Shown here: positions 55,218 through 63,379 of the stretch, in pieces
How the letters are laid out: each line of letters starts with the position of its first letter
How positions within the stretch are numbered: the stretch's first letter is position 1
From: Saprospiraceae bacterium
GTDB lineage: Bacteria; Bacteroidota; Bacteroidia; Chitinophagales; Saprospiraceae
Assembly (NCBI GenBank): GCA_016716335.1
Contig: JADJWN010000006.1
Span: 1-64,000 of the forward strand
Direction: 5' to 3'
Length of the DNA: 64,000 nt
Program-made: the position numbers and the translations under genes
Notes under the pieces: model-generated
Database searches by the model: none
Told to the model about the DNA's origin: nothing
What the model saw: the letters and a program-made list of their open reading frames with translations, nothing else

Positions 55218-56693
55218 ATGTCGATTTTAAAGTTTTGTTTTTGGAAGTTTGCGATACTTTGGGTAGTTGGTGCTCTTTTATTTTCATCCTGTCAGAGAGA
55301 CAGCTATTATGAAGGGAAAGATATAGTATTAAAATTTTCTGCCGACACCCTGAGGTTTGACACTGTCTTCACCAGTGTAGGATCAGCTACAAGATGGGTG
55401 AAAGTGTATAATCCCAGGCCCGAACCTGTACTGGCAGATTTTCAGTTAGAGAATCTGTCCGGATTTTTCAGGATAAATGTGGACGGCACCCCGGGAAACA
55501 GAGCAGAAAAGGTAGAGATCGGAGCCAATGACAGCATTTACATTTTTGTGGAGGTGACCATCAATCCTGATCTGCCCCTGAGCGTAAGTCCCTTCATTGT
55601 CGAAGACAGAATACAGCTTTTGGTCAATGGCAATGAGCAGAAAATTTATCTTGAGGCTTTCGGGCAGAATGCCAATTATCTTCCGGGACCCAATATCAAA
55701 GGCGCTGTATCATTGCTGAGTTGTAATCTGGGGGAGTATCGCTTCGATGATCCCAAACCGTATGTGATATATGGTATCTTATACATTGACAGTTGTCATG
55801 TCATAGTACCTGAGGGTACCCGCATCTATGTGCATGGTGGAGTAATCAGGAGGGACAGTCTGGTGTATGAAGAGGGTATGCTGATTTTTCTCAAGGATGG
55901 CAGACTAAGCTCAGAAGGAACAGTTGAGCGTCCGGTGATTTTTCAGGGTGACCGGCTGGAACCTGCTTTTCAGAATCAGAGTGGTCAATGGGTGGGTTTG
56001 GTATTCACTCAAGGCAGCAGCAACCATCGGTTGAAATATACCACCATAAAAAATTCGATCATAGGTATGCAGGTGGATTCTGCGGCAGATGCTTATCTGG
56101 AGGGATGCAGGATTTTCAATACTTCTGCCTCGGGACTTATCGGGCGTCATGCGGATATTTATGCAGAGAATTGCCTTATTTATAATAATGGTGCTAATGG
56201 TATCCGACTGATATACGGAGGCAATTATGAGTTCAACTACTGCACAGTCGGGTCATTTGCCGGTAGGCAGGAAGCTTTGATAGCTACGGATTTTTTCTGC
56301 AGGGATATACTCTGTACCGGTGGAGCCCGGATAAATCCTCTCCGCTTGACTGTAAAAAACAGTATCCTCACTGGTAATGATAAAGATGAAATCACCCTGA
56401 TCAACCGCGGTCCGGACCGGAGTTTTCTACAATACAGTTTTCAGCACTGTTTGGTCAAAGTGGCAGATTTGCTGAAGCCTGATGCTTTTCCTCAATTTTT
56501 GGAGGAGTGCAGCGGCTGTCTCAATCTGAGAGGTAACGAACGACTGTTCAGGGACAGGAATAAAGATGAATACAGTCTTGACAGTATGTCTGTAGCCATA
56601 GGAAAAGCGCTGTCAATCCCGCAAATCCTTATTGACATAGAAGGGAAATCAAGAAAAATCGCCAACCCCGATGTGGGGTGTTATGAATTGTGA
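55218..56693 (+). CDS. Lipoprotein with parallel beta-helix domain
   Basis: A 491-residue lipoprotein (MSILKFCFWKFAILWVVGALLFSSC; lipobox FSSC). Residues about 35-160 form an Ig-like beta-sandwich (LRFDTVFTSVGSATRWVKVYN, as in Bacteroidota surface lipoproteins). From about residue 180 to 440 right-handed beta-helix repeats occur (TTIKNSIIGMQVDSAADAYLEG, GLIGRHADIYAENCLIYNN). The end IANPDVGCYEL is the DxGxYE motif that closes many such proteins. It has no T9SS domain. Probably an outer-membrane, surface-facing carbohydrate- or matrix-binding protein. Confidence 0.78.
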   Translation: MSILKFCFWKFAILWVVGALLFSSCQRDSYYEGKDIVLKFSADTLRFDTVFTSVGSATRWVKVYNPRPEPVLADFQLENLSGFFRINVDGTPGNRAEKVEIGANDSIYIFVEVTINPDLPLSVSPFIVEDRIQLLVNGNEQKIYLEAFGQNANYLPGPNIKGAVSLLSCNLGEYRFDDPKPYVIYGILYIDSCHVIVPEGTRIYVHGGVIRRDSLVYEEGMLIFLKDGRLSSEGTVERPVIFQGDRLEPAFQNQSGQWVGLVFTQGSSNHRLKYTTIKNSIIGMQVDSAADAYLEGCRIFNTSASGLIGRHADIYAENCLIYNNGANGIRLIYGGNYEFNYCTVGSFAGRQEALIATDFFCRDILCTGGARINPLRLTVKNSILTGNDKDEITLINRGPDRSFLQYSFQHCLVKVADLLKPDAFPQFLEECSGCLNLRGNERLFRDRNKDEYSLDSMSVAIGKALSIPQILIDIEGKSRKIANPDVGCYEL

Positions 56694-56721
56694 GTACCCG
56701 AAACCTCCTCAGGCTGAAACA

Positions 56722-56862
56722 CTCGAACTATGAACACTCGAACGATGAATCCGCCGCCGGCGGAAACTATGAACACTCGAACTATGAACTATGAACTATG
56801 AGCGAAGAACTATGAATCCGCCGCCGGCGGAAACTATGAACACTCCAGCGAGAAAAATCACG
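56722..56862 (+). repeat. Repeat locus C: two copies of the TCCGCCGCCGGCGGA hairpin
   Basis: Cores at 56750-56764 and 56817-56831, each followed by AACTATGAACACTC, within GAACTATGAACTATGAGCGAAG-type repeats. The same core and flanks occur in locus B (50518-50532). Confidence 0.85.
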
Positions 56863-56880
56863 ACCCGGTGTGATCAAAAC

Positions 56881-56936
56881 ATAAACCCTATAAACAGTAT
56901 AAACCCTATAAACCCTATAAACCCTATAAACCTTAT
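56881..56936 (+). repeat. CCCTATAAA tandem array (9-bp period)
   Basis: CCC triplets at 56886, 56904, 56913 and 56922 with intervening CAG and CCT variants at 56895 and 56931, always 9 bp apart. The complement reads GGGTTTATA repeated, a telomere-like, G-quadruplex-capable pattern. Confidence 0.85.
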
Positions 56937-56959
56937 CAACTGAGCGAAGCATAACCCTA

Positions 56960-57100
56960 CCTACCATGATCCACAACACCAAAACACCATAAAACCACAT
57001 CACCACAACACCATAAAACCACATCACCAAATCACCACAAAACCATAACACCACAAAACCATAAAACCACAAAACCAAAACACCAAAAAACCATATAACC
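56960..57100 (+). repeat. A/C-only degenerate tandem repeat
   Basis: Units such as CACCATAAAACCACATCACC and CACAAAACCATAAAACC, about 9-10 bp per step, with essentially no G and few T. The open frame on the opposite strand across this region (56782-57102) is low-complexity Trp/Phe/Leu-rich and is not a gene. Confidence 0.8.
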
Positions 57101-57102
57101 AC

Positions 57103-57181
57103 CTCAACCCCATCAACCCCATCAACCCCATCAACCCCATCAACCCCATCAACCCCATCAACCCCATCAACCCATCAACCC
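57103..57181 (+). repeat. ATCAACCCC tandem array (9-bp period)
   Basis: Seven CCCC blocks at 57108, 57117, 57126, 57135, 57144, 57153 and 57162, then two CCC blocks at 57171 and 57179. The complement is (GGGGTTGAT)7, an excellent G-quadruplex motif. A shorter ATCAACCC array follows at 57228-57270 after AGCAAATCCGCAACTCAGC units. Confidence 0.9.
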
Positions 57182-57361
57182 TATAAACAACTTAGCAAAT
57201 CCGCAACTCAGCAAATCCGCAATCACCCCCATCAACCTCATCAACCCATCAACCCATCAACCCATCAACAACCGAGCATACCGAAGTCAATAATATAAAG
57301 TGCTCCAATAATCAAGTGAAATCAATATTGTCCTGACCTTAATTATGAATATGAACAAAAA

Positions 57362-57389
57362 AAAATGGTCGCCCCCCAGCGACCATTTT
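57362..57389 (+). terminator. Strong hairpin AAAATGGTCGC/GCGACCATTTT
   Basis: Eleven-base-pair perfect stem, six-base C-rich loop, A-tract upstream and T4 downstream. It could terminate in either direction, but no gene ends close by, because the nearest stop on the + strand is at 56693. Confidence 0.6.
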
Positions 57390-57400
57390 ACGAATTATTA

Positions 57401-57640
57401 CCCATGAACATATCCAAAACTCTTCGTACGGTTTCTCAAGCCATACTACATATATTTTACCAAAACTCAATGACTCTCAATATATCCGGATTTGTCAGTA
57501 AGTGAGCTGCCCCATGATGACAGGGGCAACTCACAAACTGTATGTTTTAATCCCATGAACATATCCGAATTTAACTGACCGGTTCTTTTACCGGCGTGTG
57601 AAATCTTCTTTATTTAATTTCACAATACAAGAATCGGGAG
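57401..57640. other. Gene-free structured region with direct repeats and hairpins
   Basis: An 18-bp direct repeat CCCATGAACATATCC[A/G]AA occurs at 57401-57418 and 57552-57569. Hairpins: GTGAGCTGCCCC/GGGGCAACTCAC (57502-57513 with 57523-57534, one mismatch), CCGG/CCGG (57579-57594) and TGTGAAAT/ATTTCACA (57597-57604 with 57617-57624). No open frame of note is present. It may be a small-RNA gene or decayed mobile DNA; I cannot tell which. From 57641 to 57858 the DNA is AT-rich with no feature. Confidence 0.4.
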
Positions 57641-57858
57641 TTTCCATGCTGTGTGCAACAACAAATTTTCTTATAAGTAATATATAAATAAATTTAATAT
57701 GATACTAAAAAATTGAAAATCAATATAAAATGTTTTTATAATGGGTAGATTTGAGCATAAAATCTTCCTCGAGAGCAGCCTGGTCTGAAAAATTTTAAGT
57801 GATTTTTAACAAAAAAGATTTTCCGATAGAGGTATTCTGGTCGATGAGCGCTATGCAA

Positions 57859-58944
57859 TTACCTGAAAGGATTTTGCAGCTCAGGGTTTTTAAAGAACAA
57901 GGTGTCCGTAAAAGTATCTATAAATGCTTTGAGACACTCGATATAAAACGGATCCAAACCGAGAGGGTGGAGCAGGGGATCAGCATTGGGTGATTTTTTA
58001 CCACCGGAGTTGTAGTGTGCTATGACGTCATCCAATGTAGCAAGGCTGCCGTCATGCATATAGGGTGCTGAAAACTTTATGTTTCGCAGAGTCGGGGCTC
58101 TGAATTTTCCGTTATCAGACACCGACATCGTGACCATACCCCGGCCTTTATCTCTGAAATCCAGCAAAGTCGGGGATGCCTGCAATCCGTTGTTGAAAAA
58201 ATCATCTGAAGTGGCAAGTGGGGCATTATGACAGTGGCCGCACTCACTGTCCGGAAGATCCGGATCATCATCGAAGTAAAGGCCAAAACCGATCAGTTCA
58301 AAATCATTGAATTTTTCCTTTCCTTCCATTACACGGTCAAATTTTGAATCTTTAGAGATAATGATACGCTCAAATTGTGCAATGGCTTTGGCAGCGAGCT
58401 CTTTGGTGATCTGATCCTTCTTGCTGATGCCGAAAGCTTCTCTGAACATTTTTGGATATTTAGGGTGAGCTTTCAGCTTTTCTATAACATTTGGCCAGGT
58501 ATTATGCAGTTCGATCGGGTCTTCCACCGGGAGCAGAGCCTGCTCTTCCAAAGACCTGACCCTTCCGTCCCAAAACAACCCACTTCGCACAAAACCCACA
58601 TTAATCAGGCTCATGGAATTGCGTTTGCCAAATCTACCATCTATCCCCGGACTTGTAGGTTTTGGATCCGAAAAAGCATGTTGAGGAAGGTGACAGGAAG
58701 CACATGACATCGAACTGTCGGCCGATAATATGGGGTCGAAGAATAAATGGCGTCCAAGATTTATCCCTTCATAAGTCAAAGGATTATCTGACGGACTTAT
58801 CAAAACCGGAAAGTGAGCCGGCAGGACAGGAGTGTAACGGGTAGGATTATAATCTATAGCGCTTAAGTCTCCCTCATTGTCCTTATTGCAGGATACTATC
58901 CATACAGAGGCTAACAACAACCCGAATAAAAAATAATTTTTCAT
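57859..58944 (-). CDS. Di-heme cytochrome c peroxidase (MauG/MbnH type), lipoprotein
   Basis: A 361-residue lipoprotein (MKNYFLFGLLLASVWIVSC). It binds two c-type hemes: SMSCASCHLPQHAFSD (about residue 80) and ECGHCHNAPLATSDDFFNNG (about residue 230). The region GRHLFFDPILSADS and the C-terminal APYMHDGSLATLDDVIAHYNSGG are typical of the bacterial CCP/MauG family. Members reduce H2O2 or oxidise Tyr/Trp on a partner protein. It lies directly downstream of an MbnP-like gene, the same pairing as MbnP/MbnH. Start 58944 leaves 17 bp after the partner stop; an in-frame ATG at 58965 would overlap it. Confidence 0.87.
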   Translation of the reverse strand: MKNYFLFGLLLASVWIVSCNKDNEGDLSAIDYNPTRYTPVLPAHFPVLISPSDNPLTYEGINLGRHLFFDPILSADSSMSCASCHLPQHAFSDPKPTSPGIDGRFGKRNSMSLINVGFVRSGLFWDGRVRSLEEQALLPVEDPIELHNTWPNVIEKLKAHPKYPKMFREAFGISKKDQITKELAAKAIAQFERIIISKDSKFDRVMEGKEKFNDFELIGFGLYFDDDPDLPDSECGHCHNAPLATSDDFFNNGLQASPTLLDFRDKGRGMVTMSVSDNGKFRAPTLRNIKFSAPYMHDGSLATLDDVIAHYNSGGKKSPNADPLLHPLGLDPFYIECLKAFIDTFTDTLFFKNPELQNPFR

Positions 58945-58961
58945 TAATAACACTCTTACCA

Positions 58962-59750
58962 TCAATTAACGCTGAAAAGCTTTTTTGAGTTTTCGAGAAT
59001 GGATTTTTCTATTTCGGATGGTTGACGGGTAAAATCTACATTTTCAAACCATTTGCTGTAATCAGCTTTGATAATGAGATTGATATCTGTGCCGCGGACA
59101 TTCCTGAAAGTACTGTCCATTTTAAAACTCACGGCACTATTGATGCCGCTGATAAAATAGGATTGTATTTCTGAAGGTGAATCACCGGTGGCCACCGTGA
59201 TAATCTGGTGAGCAAGCCTCCGGTCGGGAGTTTTCAGACTCAGGCTGTCATTCAATACATGCAGTAATGGTAAATCTTTGGGTTGATGTAATAATACTTT
59301 GGAATCAAGCCCCAGAGTAAATTCAAACCCGGTATAAGTACCGAAATTTCTGTTTTGGCCAATGGTCTGATTGACATTAGTCAACCGGTAAATGGCAAAA
59401 TCATCCGGAATCTGCAGCACGGTATTCATACTGTCCAGATTTAACAGCTGGCTGACGGTCACTATGCTGCCATCGTTTTTTATAATTCTGAATCCTGACA
59501 GGTAATACGAAAAATTCAGGATACGATAAGATTGTCCCAGTTCATTGATCAGCACACGGGAAGGAGAGATCAGACTATCCCCGGCCAGATGCCTGATGGT
59601 GACATTAATCAATGGGTCTTTACAGCATTGCTCACATGGATCATCCGCTGTGACGTCAAAGTTGGAGGCAAACGGATCCAGACAAGCTTCTCTACGGTTG
59701 TAACAGGAGCTAATGAATATAATCAACCCGAAGATGAAAAATTTCGGCAT
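58962..59750 (-). CDS. MbnP-like lipoprotein
   Basis: A 262-residue lipoprotein with ATG 59750 (MPKFFIFGLIIFISSC). A Cys-rich start (EACLDPFASNF, PCEQCC) is followed by family features of MbnP: VLINELGQSYRILNFSYYLSGF, NYGTYTGFEF-like and TLGLDSK. MbnP proteins bind copper through a kynurenine made from a Trp by the partner MbnH. The usual Trp-x-Trp..GY segment is not seen here; the only Trp of the mature chain is in DYSKWFEN near the C-terminus. It is upstream of the di-heme peroxidase in what looks like one operon. The family assignment is moderate. Confidence 0.55.
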   Translation of the reverse strand: MPKFFIFGLIIFISSCYNRREACLDPFASNFDVTADDPCEQCCKDPLINVTIRHLAGDSLISPSRVLINELGQSYRILNFSYYLSGFRIIKNDGSIVTVSQLLNLDSMNTVLQIPDDFAIYRLTNVNQTIGQNRNFGTYTGFEFTLGLDSKVLLHQPKDLPLLHVLNDSLSLKTPDRRLAHQIITVATGDSPSEIQSYFISGINSAVSFKMDSTFRNVRGTDINLIIKADYSKWFENVDFTRQPSEIEKSILENSKKLFSVN

Positions 59751-59788
59751 AATGAACTGATTTTGGTATCTTCGATAAGATAGCAACA

Positions 59789-60610
59789 TCATTTGGGGTT
59801 CATTGATTCAAAAATGGATTTGACTATCTGCTTTACCTGAGCCGAAAACTCCTTGTCCATAATCCAGTGATAGTAGGAGGGTTCTGTTTTGAATACATCT
59901 TCTACTTTCTGCCCGATATACTTTCCAAAATTAAATACTACTTCTCCGGATGCATTGTATTTGAGTCTCTGAGTTACATCCAGCAGATTTTGATCCATGG
60001 TAAATTCTGCCAGGGCCTTGATATCATTACGGACAGGTGCGGGTGTGATATGACCCTCTGCATCTATATAATCCACCCCCTCATATTTTGATATCTGTCC
60101 CTGCAATACCTCTACGGTTGCTCTTACGTCCTCCAATGCATCGTGGGCCCCTTCCAGATCCTTACCGCAATACAGTTTGTAGGCTGCTTTCAGAGTGCGG
60201 GGTTCCATTTTGTAGAATATTTTCTGTACATCTATTAACCTTCTTGATTTGATATCAAATTCTAAGCCAGCCCTGTGAAATTCCTCAATAAGCATAGGGA
60301 CGTCAAATCTGTCGGAATTGTACCCTGCCAGATCCGCATTGCCGATAAAATCATAAATCTGTCTGCTGACCTGATAGAACAGAGGTTTATTGCGCAGCAT
60401 ATCCGGTGTGATTCCATGGATAGCCATCGCTTCTTCTGATATCGGAATACCCGGATTGATCAGCATGGACAATTCTTCAGGCGGTCCTCCGGTTTTATTG
60501 TATTTTATCAGGGCTATCTGCAATATTCGGTCCCGAATGATATTGAGCCCGGTAGATTCGATATCAAAAAAAACCAGATCTCTGTCAAGATTAAATTGGA
60601 AATGCTGCAT
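59789..60610 (-). CDS. DEDDh 3'-5' exonuclease (DnaQ-like) with extra C-terminal domain
   Basis: A 273-residue nuclease. Exo I is VFFDIESTGL, Exo II is LAGYNSDRFDVPML, and Exo III is the His/Asp pair in EGAHDALEDVRA, so the DEDDh active site is complete. Residues about 215-273 (VVFNFGKYIGQKVEDVFKTE, YYHWIMDKEFS) match the small DUF3820-like module found after some DnaQ homologues. Likely a stand-alone DNA or RNA repair exonuclease and not the replicative epsilon subunit. It is 5 bp downstream of apbE on the same strand. Confidence 0.87.
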   Translation of the reverse strand: MQHFQFNLDRDLVFFDIESTGLNIIRDRILQIALIKYNKTGGPPEELSMLINPGIPISEEAMAIHGITPDMLRNKPLFYQVSRQIYDFIGNADLAGYNSDRFDVPMLIEEFHRAGLEFDIKSRRLIDVQKIFYKMEPRTLKAAYKLYCGKDLEGAHDALEDVRATVEVLQGQISKYEGVDYIDAEGHITPAPVRNDIKALAEFTMDQNLLDVTQRLKYNASGEVVFNFGKYIGQKVEDVFKTEPSYYHWIMDKEFSAQVKQIVKSIFESMNPK

Positions 60611-60615
60611 CAGGG

Positions 60616-61683
60616 TTATTTCTGTTCGTTGTGTAAAAGGTAGTTGGAAAAGCCGGAAGAAATTTTAAACTCAAACACACCGTCACCTTCGAGGTCATAG
60701 AGAAAACAGGCTTCCATGTCATTGAGCTGTTCTATCAGTTCGAGAGATTTTTCGATGCCCATGACCATAAATGCGGTAGCATAGGCATCGGCAGTCATAC
60801 AATCCTTGGCTATAACGGTGGCACTCAGTATATCCGTAGGCCTGCTGAATCCTGTCTTAGGATCTATAATATGTGCAAATCGTTTGCCCTTGCTTTCATA
60901 GGCATTTCTGTAATTGCCGCTGGTAGCTACAGCCCTGTTCGATATTTTTATGGGCAATTCTATCTCATTCGGTGAGGCATCTTCCGAAGGTCTGTTGATA
61001 CCGATGACCCATTCCTTATTTTTGTCGTTCAATCCCAGGGCTCTCACTTCACCTCCTATTTCTACCATATAATTGCGTATTCCATTGCTTTCCAGATATT
61101 CGCCTACTTTATCTACTCCGTAACCTTTGGCTATTGCACTGAAATCCAACTGGACTCCTTTAGCGGGTTTTGTGATACAAATCATACCCTTTTCATCGGG
61201 TCCGGACAAGCTTATTTCATCAAATCTCAATAGTGCCAGTAATTCATTGATGCGGGTTGTATCCGCTTTCTCCACTTTCTTTTTTTCCGTATATCCAAAA
61301 CCATAATAATTGACCAGAGGCATGATGGAAGGGTCAAATGCCCCTGAAGTGGAGGACTTAACCTCAGCGGATTTTTCGAATACAATACTGAAGTGCGGAT
61401 CATCCTTTTGTGCATAACAATACATGCTGTCTGCCTTATTGATCCGTGATATCGTAGAGCTGTCTATGTAAGTGGACATGGAGAGATTGATATATTTCAG
61501 CAGCGAATCCACACCTGTTTGTATAGCTTCAGGATTTGCTCCATCGAAGGTGATATGGTAGGTCGTACCCATTGTTTTTCCTTCGATTTTATGATAGACC
61601 TTCTGATTTTCTTCTTTACATGACCACAGTAATATGAGTAAAAACCAGATTGCAGATATCAATAGAATGTTGTGCCGTGACAT
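60616..61683 (-). CDS. apbE: FAD:protein FMN transferase ApbE (lipoprotein)
   Basis: A 355-residue lipoprotein (AIWFLLILLWSC) that attaches FMN to Thr/Ser of periplasmic flavoproteins such as NqrB/C or RnfD/G. Motifs: GKTMGTTYHITF (residue about 37), STYIDSSTISRIN, AFDPSIMPLVNYYGFG, KGYGVDKVGEYLES, and the Mg-binding region FAHIIDPKTGFSRP with MTADAYATAFMVMG. No Nqr or Rnf target is in this window. Confidence 0.93.
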   Translation of the reverse strand: MSRHNILLISAIWFLLILLWSCKEENQKVYHKIEGKTMGTTYHITFDGANPEAIQTGVDSLLKYINLSMSTYIDSSTISRINKADSMYCYAQKDDPHFSIVFEKSAEVKSSTSGAFDPSIMPLVNYYGFGYTEKKKVEKADTTRINELLALLRFDEISLSGPDEKGMICITKPAKGVQLDFSAIAKGYGVDKVGEYLESNGIRNYMVEIGGEVRALGLNDKNKEWVIGINRPSEDASPNEIELPIKISNRAVATSGNYRNAYESKGKRFAHIIDPKTGFSRPTDILSATVIAKDCMTADAYATAFMVMGIEKSLELIEQLNDMEACFLYDLEGDGVFEFKISSGFSNYLLHNEQK

Positions 61684-61696
61684 AGATGAAAATTGC

Positions 61697-62547
61697 TTAT
61701 TTATTGTCTAAAATACCCATTTGTTTGGCTTCTTCAGTAGCACCATGTAACACGACCGGTGCCTCCATGGTTTTACGCAATCGTAGATTTAAAAATTCTA
61801 CCATCAGCGAAAAAGCAATCGCAAAATAGAGATACCCTTTAGGTACTGCACCGATTTCGTCACCTGCTATGGTCATGTGTGCAAGGTGTGCCCCTTCTAT
61901 CAAAAGCATAAATCCGATAAGAATCAGAAATGCAAGTCCAAGCATCTGTATAGTCGGATGTCTGTTGACAAATGATCCTCAGGTACTGCAAAAAGCATCA
62001 TAATCATCACAGACAGCACTACAGCTATCACCATAATAGTGAAGGCTCCCTGGATGCCATTGGTCATTCCCACAGCAGTCAGTATGGAATCTAAGGAAAA
62101 AACAATATTGATCACCATAATCTGTGCAATGGCTGAAGACATGCTGATGCCATTGGATTTACCTTGGCTTTGTTCATATTTATGTCCCTCGAGCTTGTGG
62201 TGGATTTCGGTTACACTTTTATACAACAGGAACAATCCTCCGGCAATCAGGATAATACTCTGACCTGAAAACCCGGCGGTGATAAACCCGCTCTCCCAAT
62301 GAAACCATGGAGTGTTCATTGCAATAAGAAGGGATATACCCATGAGCAGAGCAATCCTGAGCACCATAGCAAGGAGCAGTCCTATGCTTGTAGCCTTTTT
62401 CCGATAATTTTCCGGCAGCTTCCCGGCTATAATGGATATAAAAATGATATTGTCCACACCCAGAACAATTTCTAAAAAAGTCAATGTCAGCAAACTCAGC
62501 CACACTACAGAACTGGCAAAATCCGGAAAATTGTACAAAACAAACAT
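61697..62547 (-). CDS. TerC family integral membrane protein, one frameshift
   Basis: About 283 residues after correction, with seven to eight membrane helices. Family motifs EIVLGVDNIIFISI (helix 1) and INIVFSLDSILTAVGM carry the conserved Asp residues; the C-terminus is HLAHMTIAGDEIGAVPKGYLYFAIAFS. TerC/Alx-type proteins are linked to Mn export and metal loading of exported proteins. The frame breaks near 61974-61977; one more base gives FAVPEDSFVNRHPTIQMLGLAF. It lies 13 bp upstream of apbE. Confidence 0.88.
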
Positions 62548-62599
62548 ATTACAGAACTGCTTTTACCTTTATACCATTAAGAAAAATATGATTCAATAA

Positions 62600-63316
62600 C
62601 TAATTTGGCAAAAAGTGATAAATTGACACAAAATGACTGGAACAACCTGCCAGCACCATCATATGCCATATACCATGGTTCAGCGGAAGTCTTTCCCATA
62701 AATAAAATAGTACCCCCAAAGTGTAAAATATGCCACCTGCAATAAGCCAGGTTAAAACTACATCATCCATTTGGGCAGTAAGGGGTTTGAGAATAAAAAC
62801 TACCATCCAGCCCAGTGCCAGGTAAAACAGGGTGGATATGAAGTCATATTTGCCCGTAAAAAATATTTTAAAAATTATACCTGCGAGGATAATCATCCAG
62901 TGAATACCTAAGAAAAGCAAACCCGAAGCATCAAAATAAAATCGCAGGATAAAGGCAGTGTATGTACCGCCTATCAGAAAAAAAATGGCAATATGGTCAA
63001 TGGTTTGCCATATTTTCTTTCTGGATTCGCAAATGACTGAATGGTAATATGCCGAGCTTAAAAACACAAAGGCTGCACCCGCACAAAAACTGAGGCCTCC
63101 CAAAATGAGCCATCCGGACCCATTCAACAGACGATAAATCAAAAAAGGTCCAGCCAGAACAATCAGCAGCAGACCCAGCCCATGTGTGATTACATTGGCT
63201 TTTTCATCAAAAGGCAGGGAGCGGAAGTGTCTCAAATCAAAATACAGTTTCACTGCAAAAATACTTTGTTTGCCTGTAAAAAGATGTTTTGTGTCATCTT
63301 TCACATTTATTAACAA
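62600..63316 (-). CDS. Hemolysin III / PAQR family membrane protein
   Basis: A 238-residue seven-helix membrane protein of the Hly-III (YqfA/TrhA) family, related to PAQR receptors. The conserved metal-ligand-type residues are in EKANVITHGLGL, LSSAYYHSV, IDHIAIFFLIGGTYT and LNHGIWHMMVLAGCSSHFV. Bacterial members influence membrane-lipid composition; the enzymatic activity is unproven. Divergent from the RND adaptor gene. Confidence 0.88.
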   Translation of the reverse strand: MLINVKDDTKHLFTGKQSIFAVKLYFDLRHFRSLPFDEKANVITHGLGLLLIVLAGPFLIYRLLNGSGWLILGGLSFCAGAAFVFLSSAYYHSVICESRKKIWQTIDHIAIFFLIGGTYTAFILRFYFDASGLLFLGIHWMIILAGIIFKIFFTGKYDFISTLFYLALGWMVVFILKPLTAQMDDVVLTWLIAGGIFYTLGVLFYLWERLPLNHGIWHMMVLAGCSSHFVSIYHFLPN

Positions 63317-63379
63317 GTGTAAATGCTTTTATGAAAAGGCTTATTTTTACCTTAGCACACTGAAAGGACGGTAAAAATT

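Noticed and set aside
56782..57102. Open frame on the minus strand, Trp/Phe/Leu-rich
   Set aside because: It is the translation of the A/C-rich tandem repeats; low complexity, no start context and no protein-like composition.
56881..57181. Telomere or replication-terminus sequence
   Set aside because: Telomere-like GGGTTTATA units occur, but the array lies between ordinary genes with continuous sequence on both sides; no hairpin end or dif-like site was seen.
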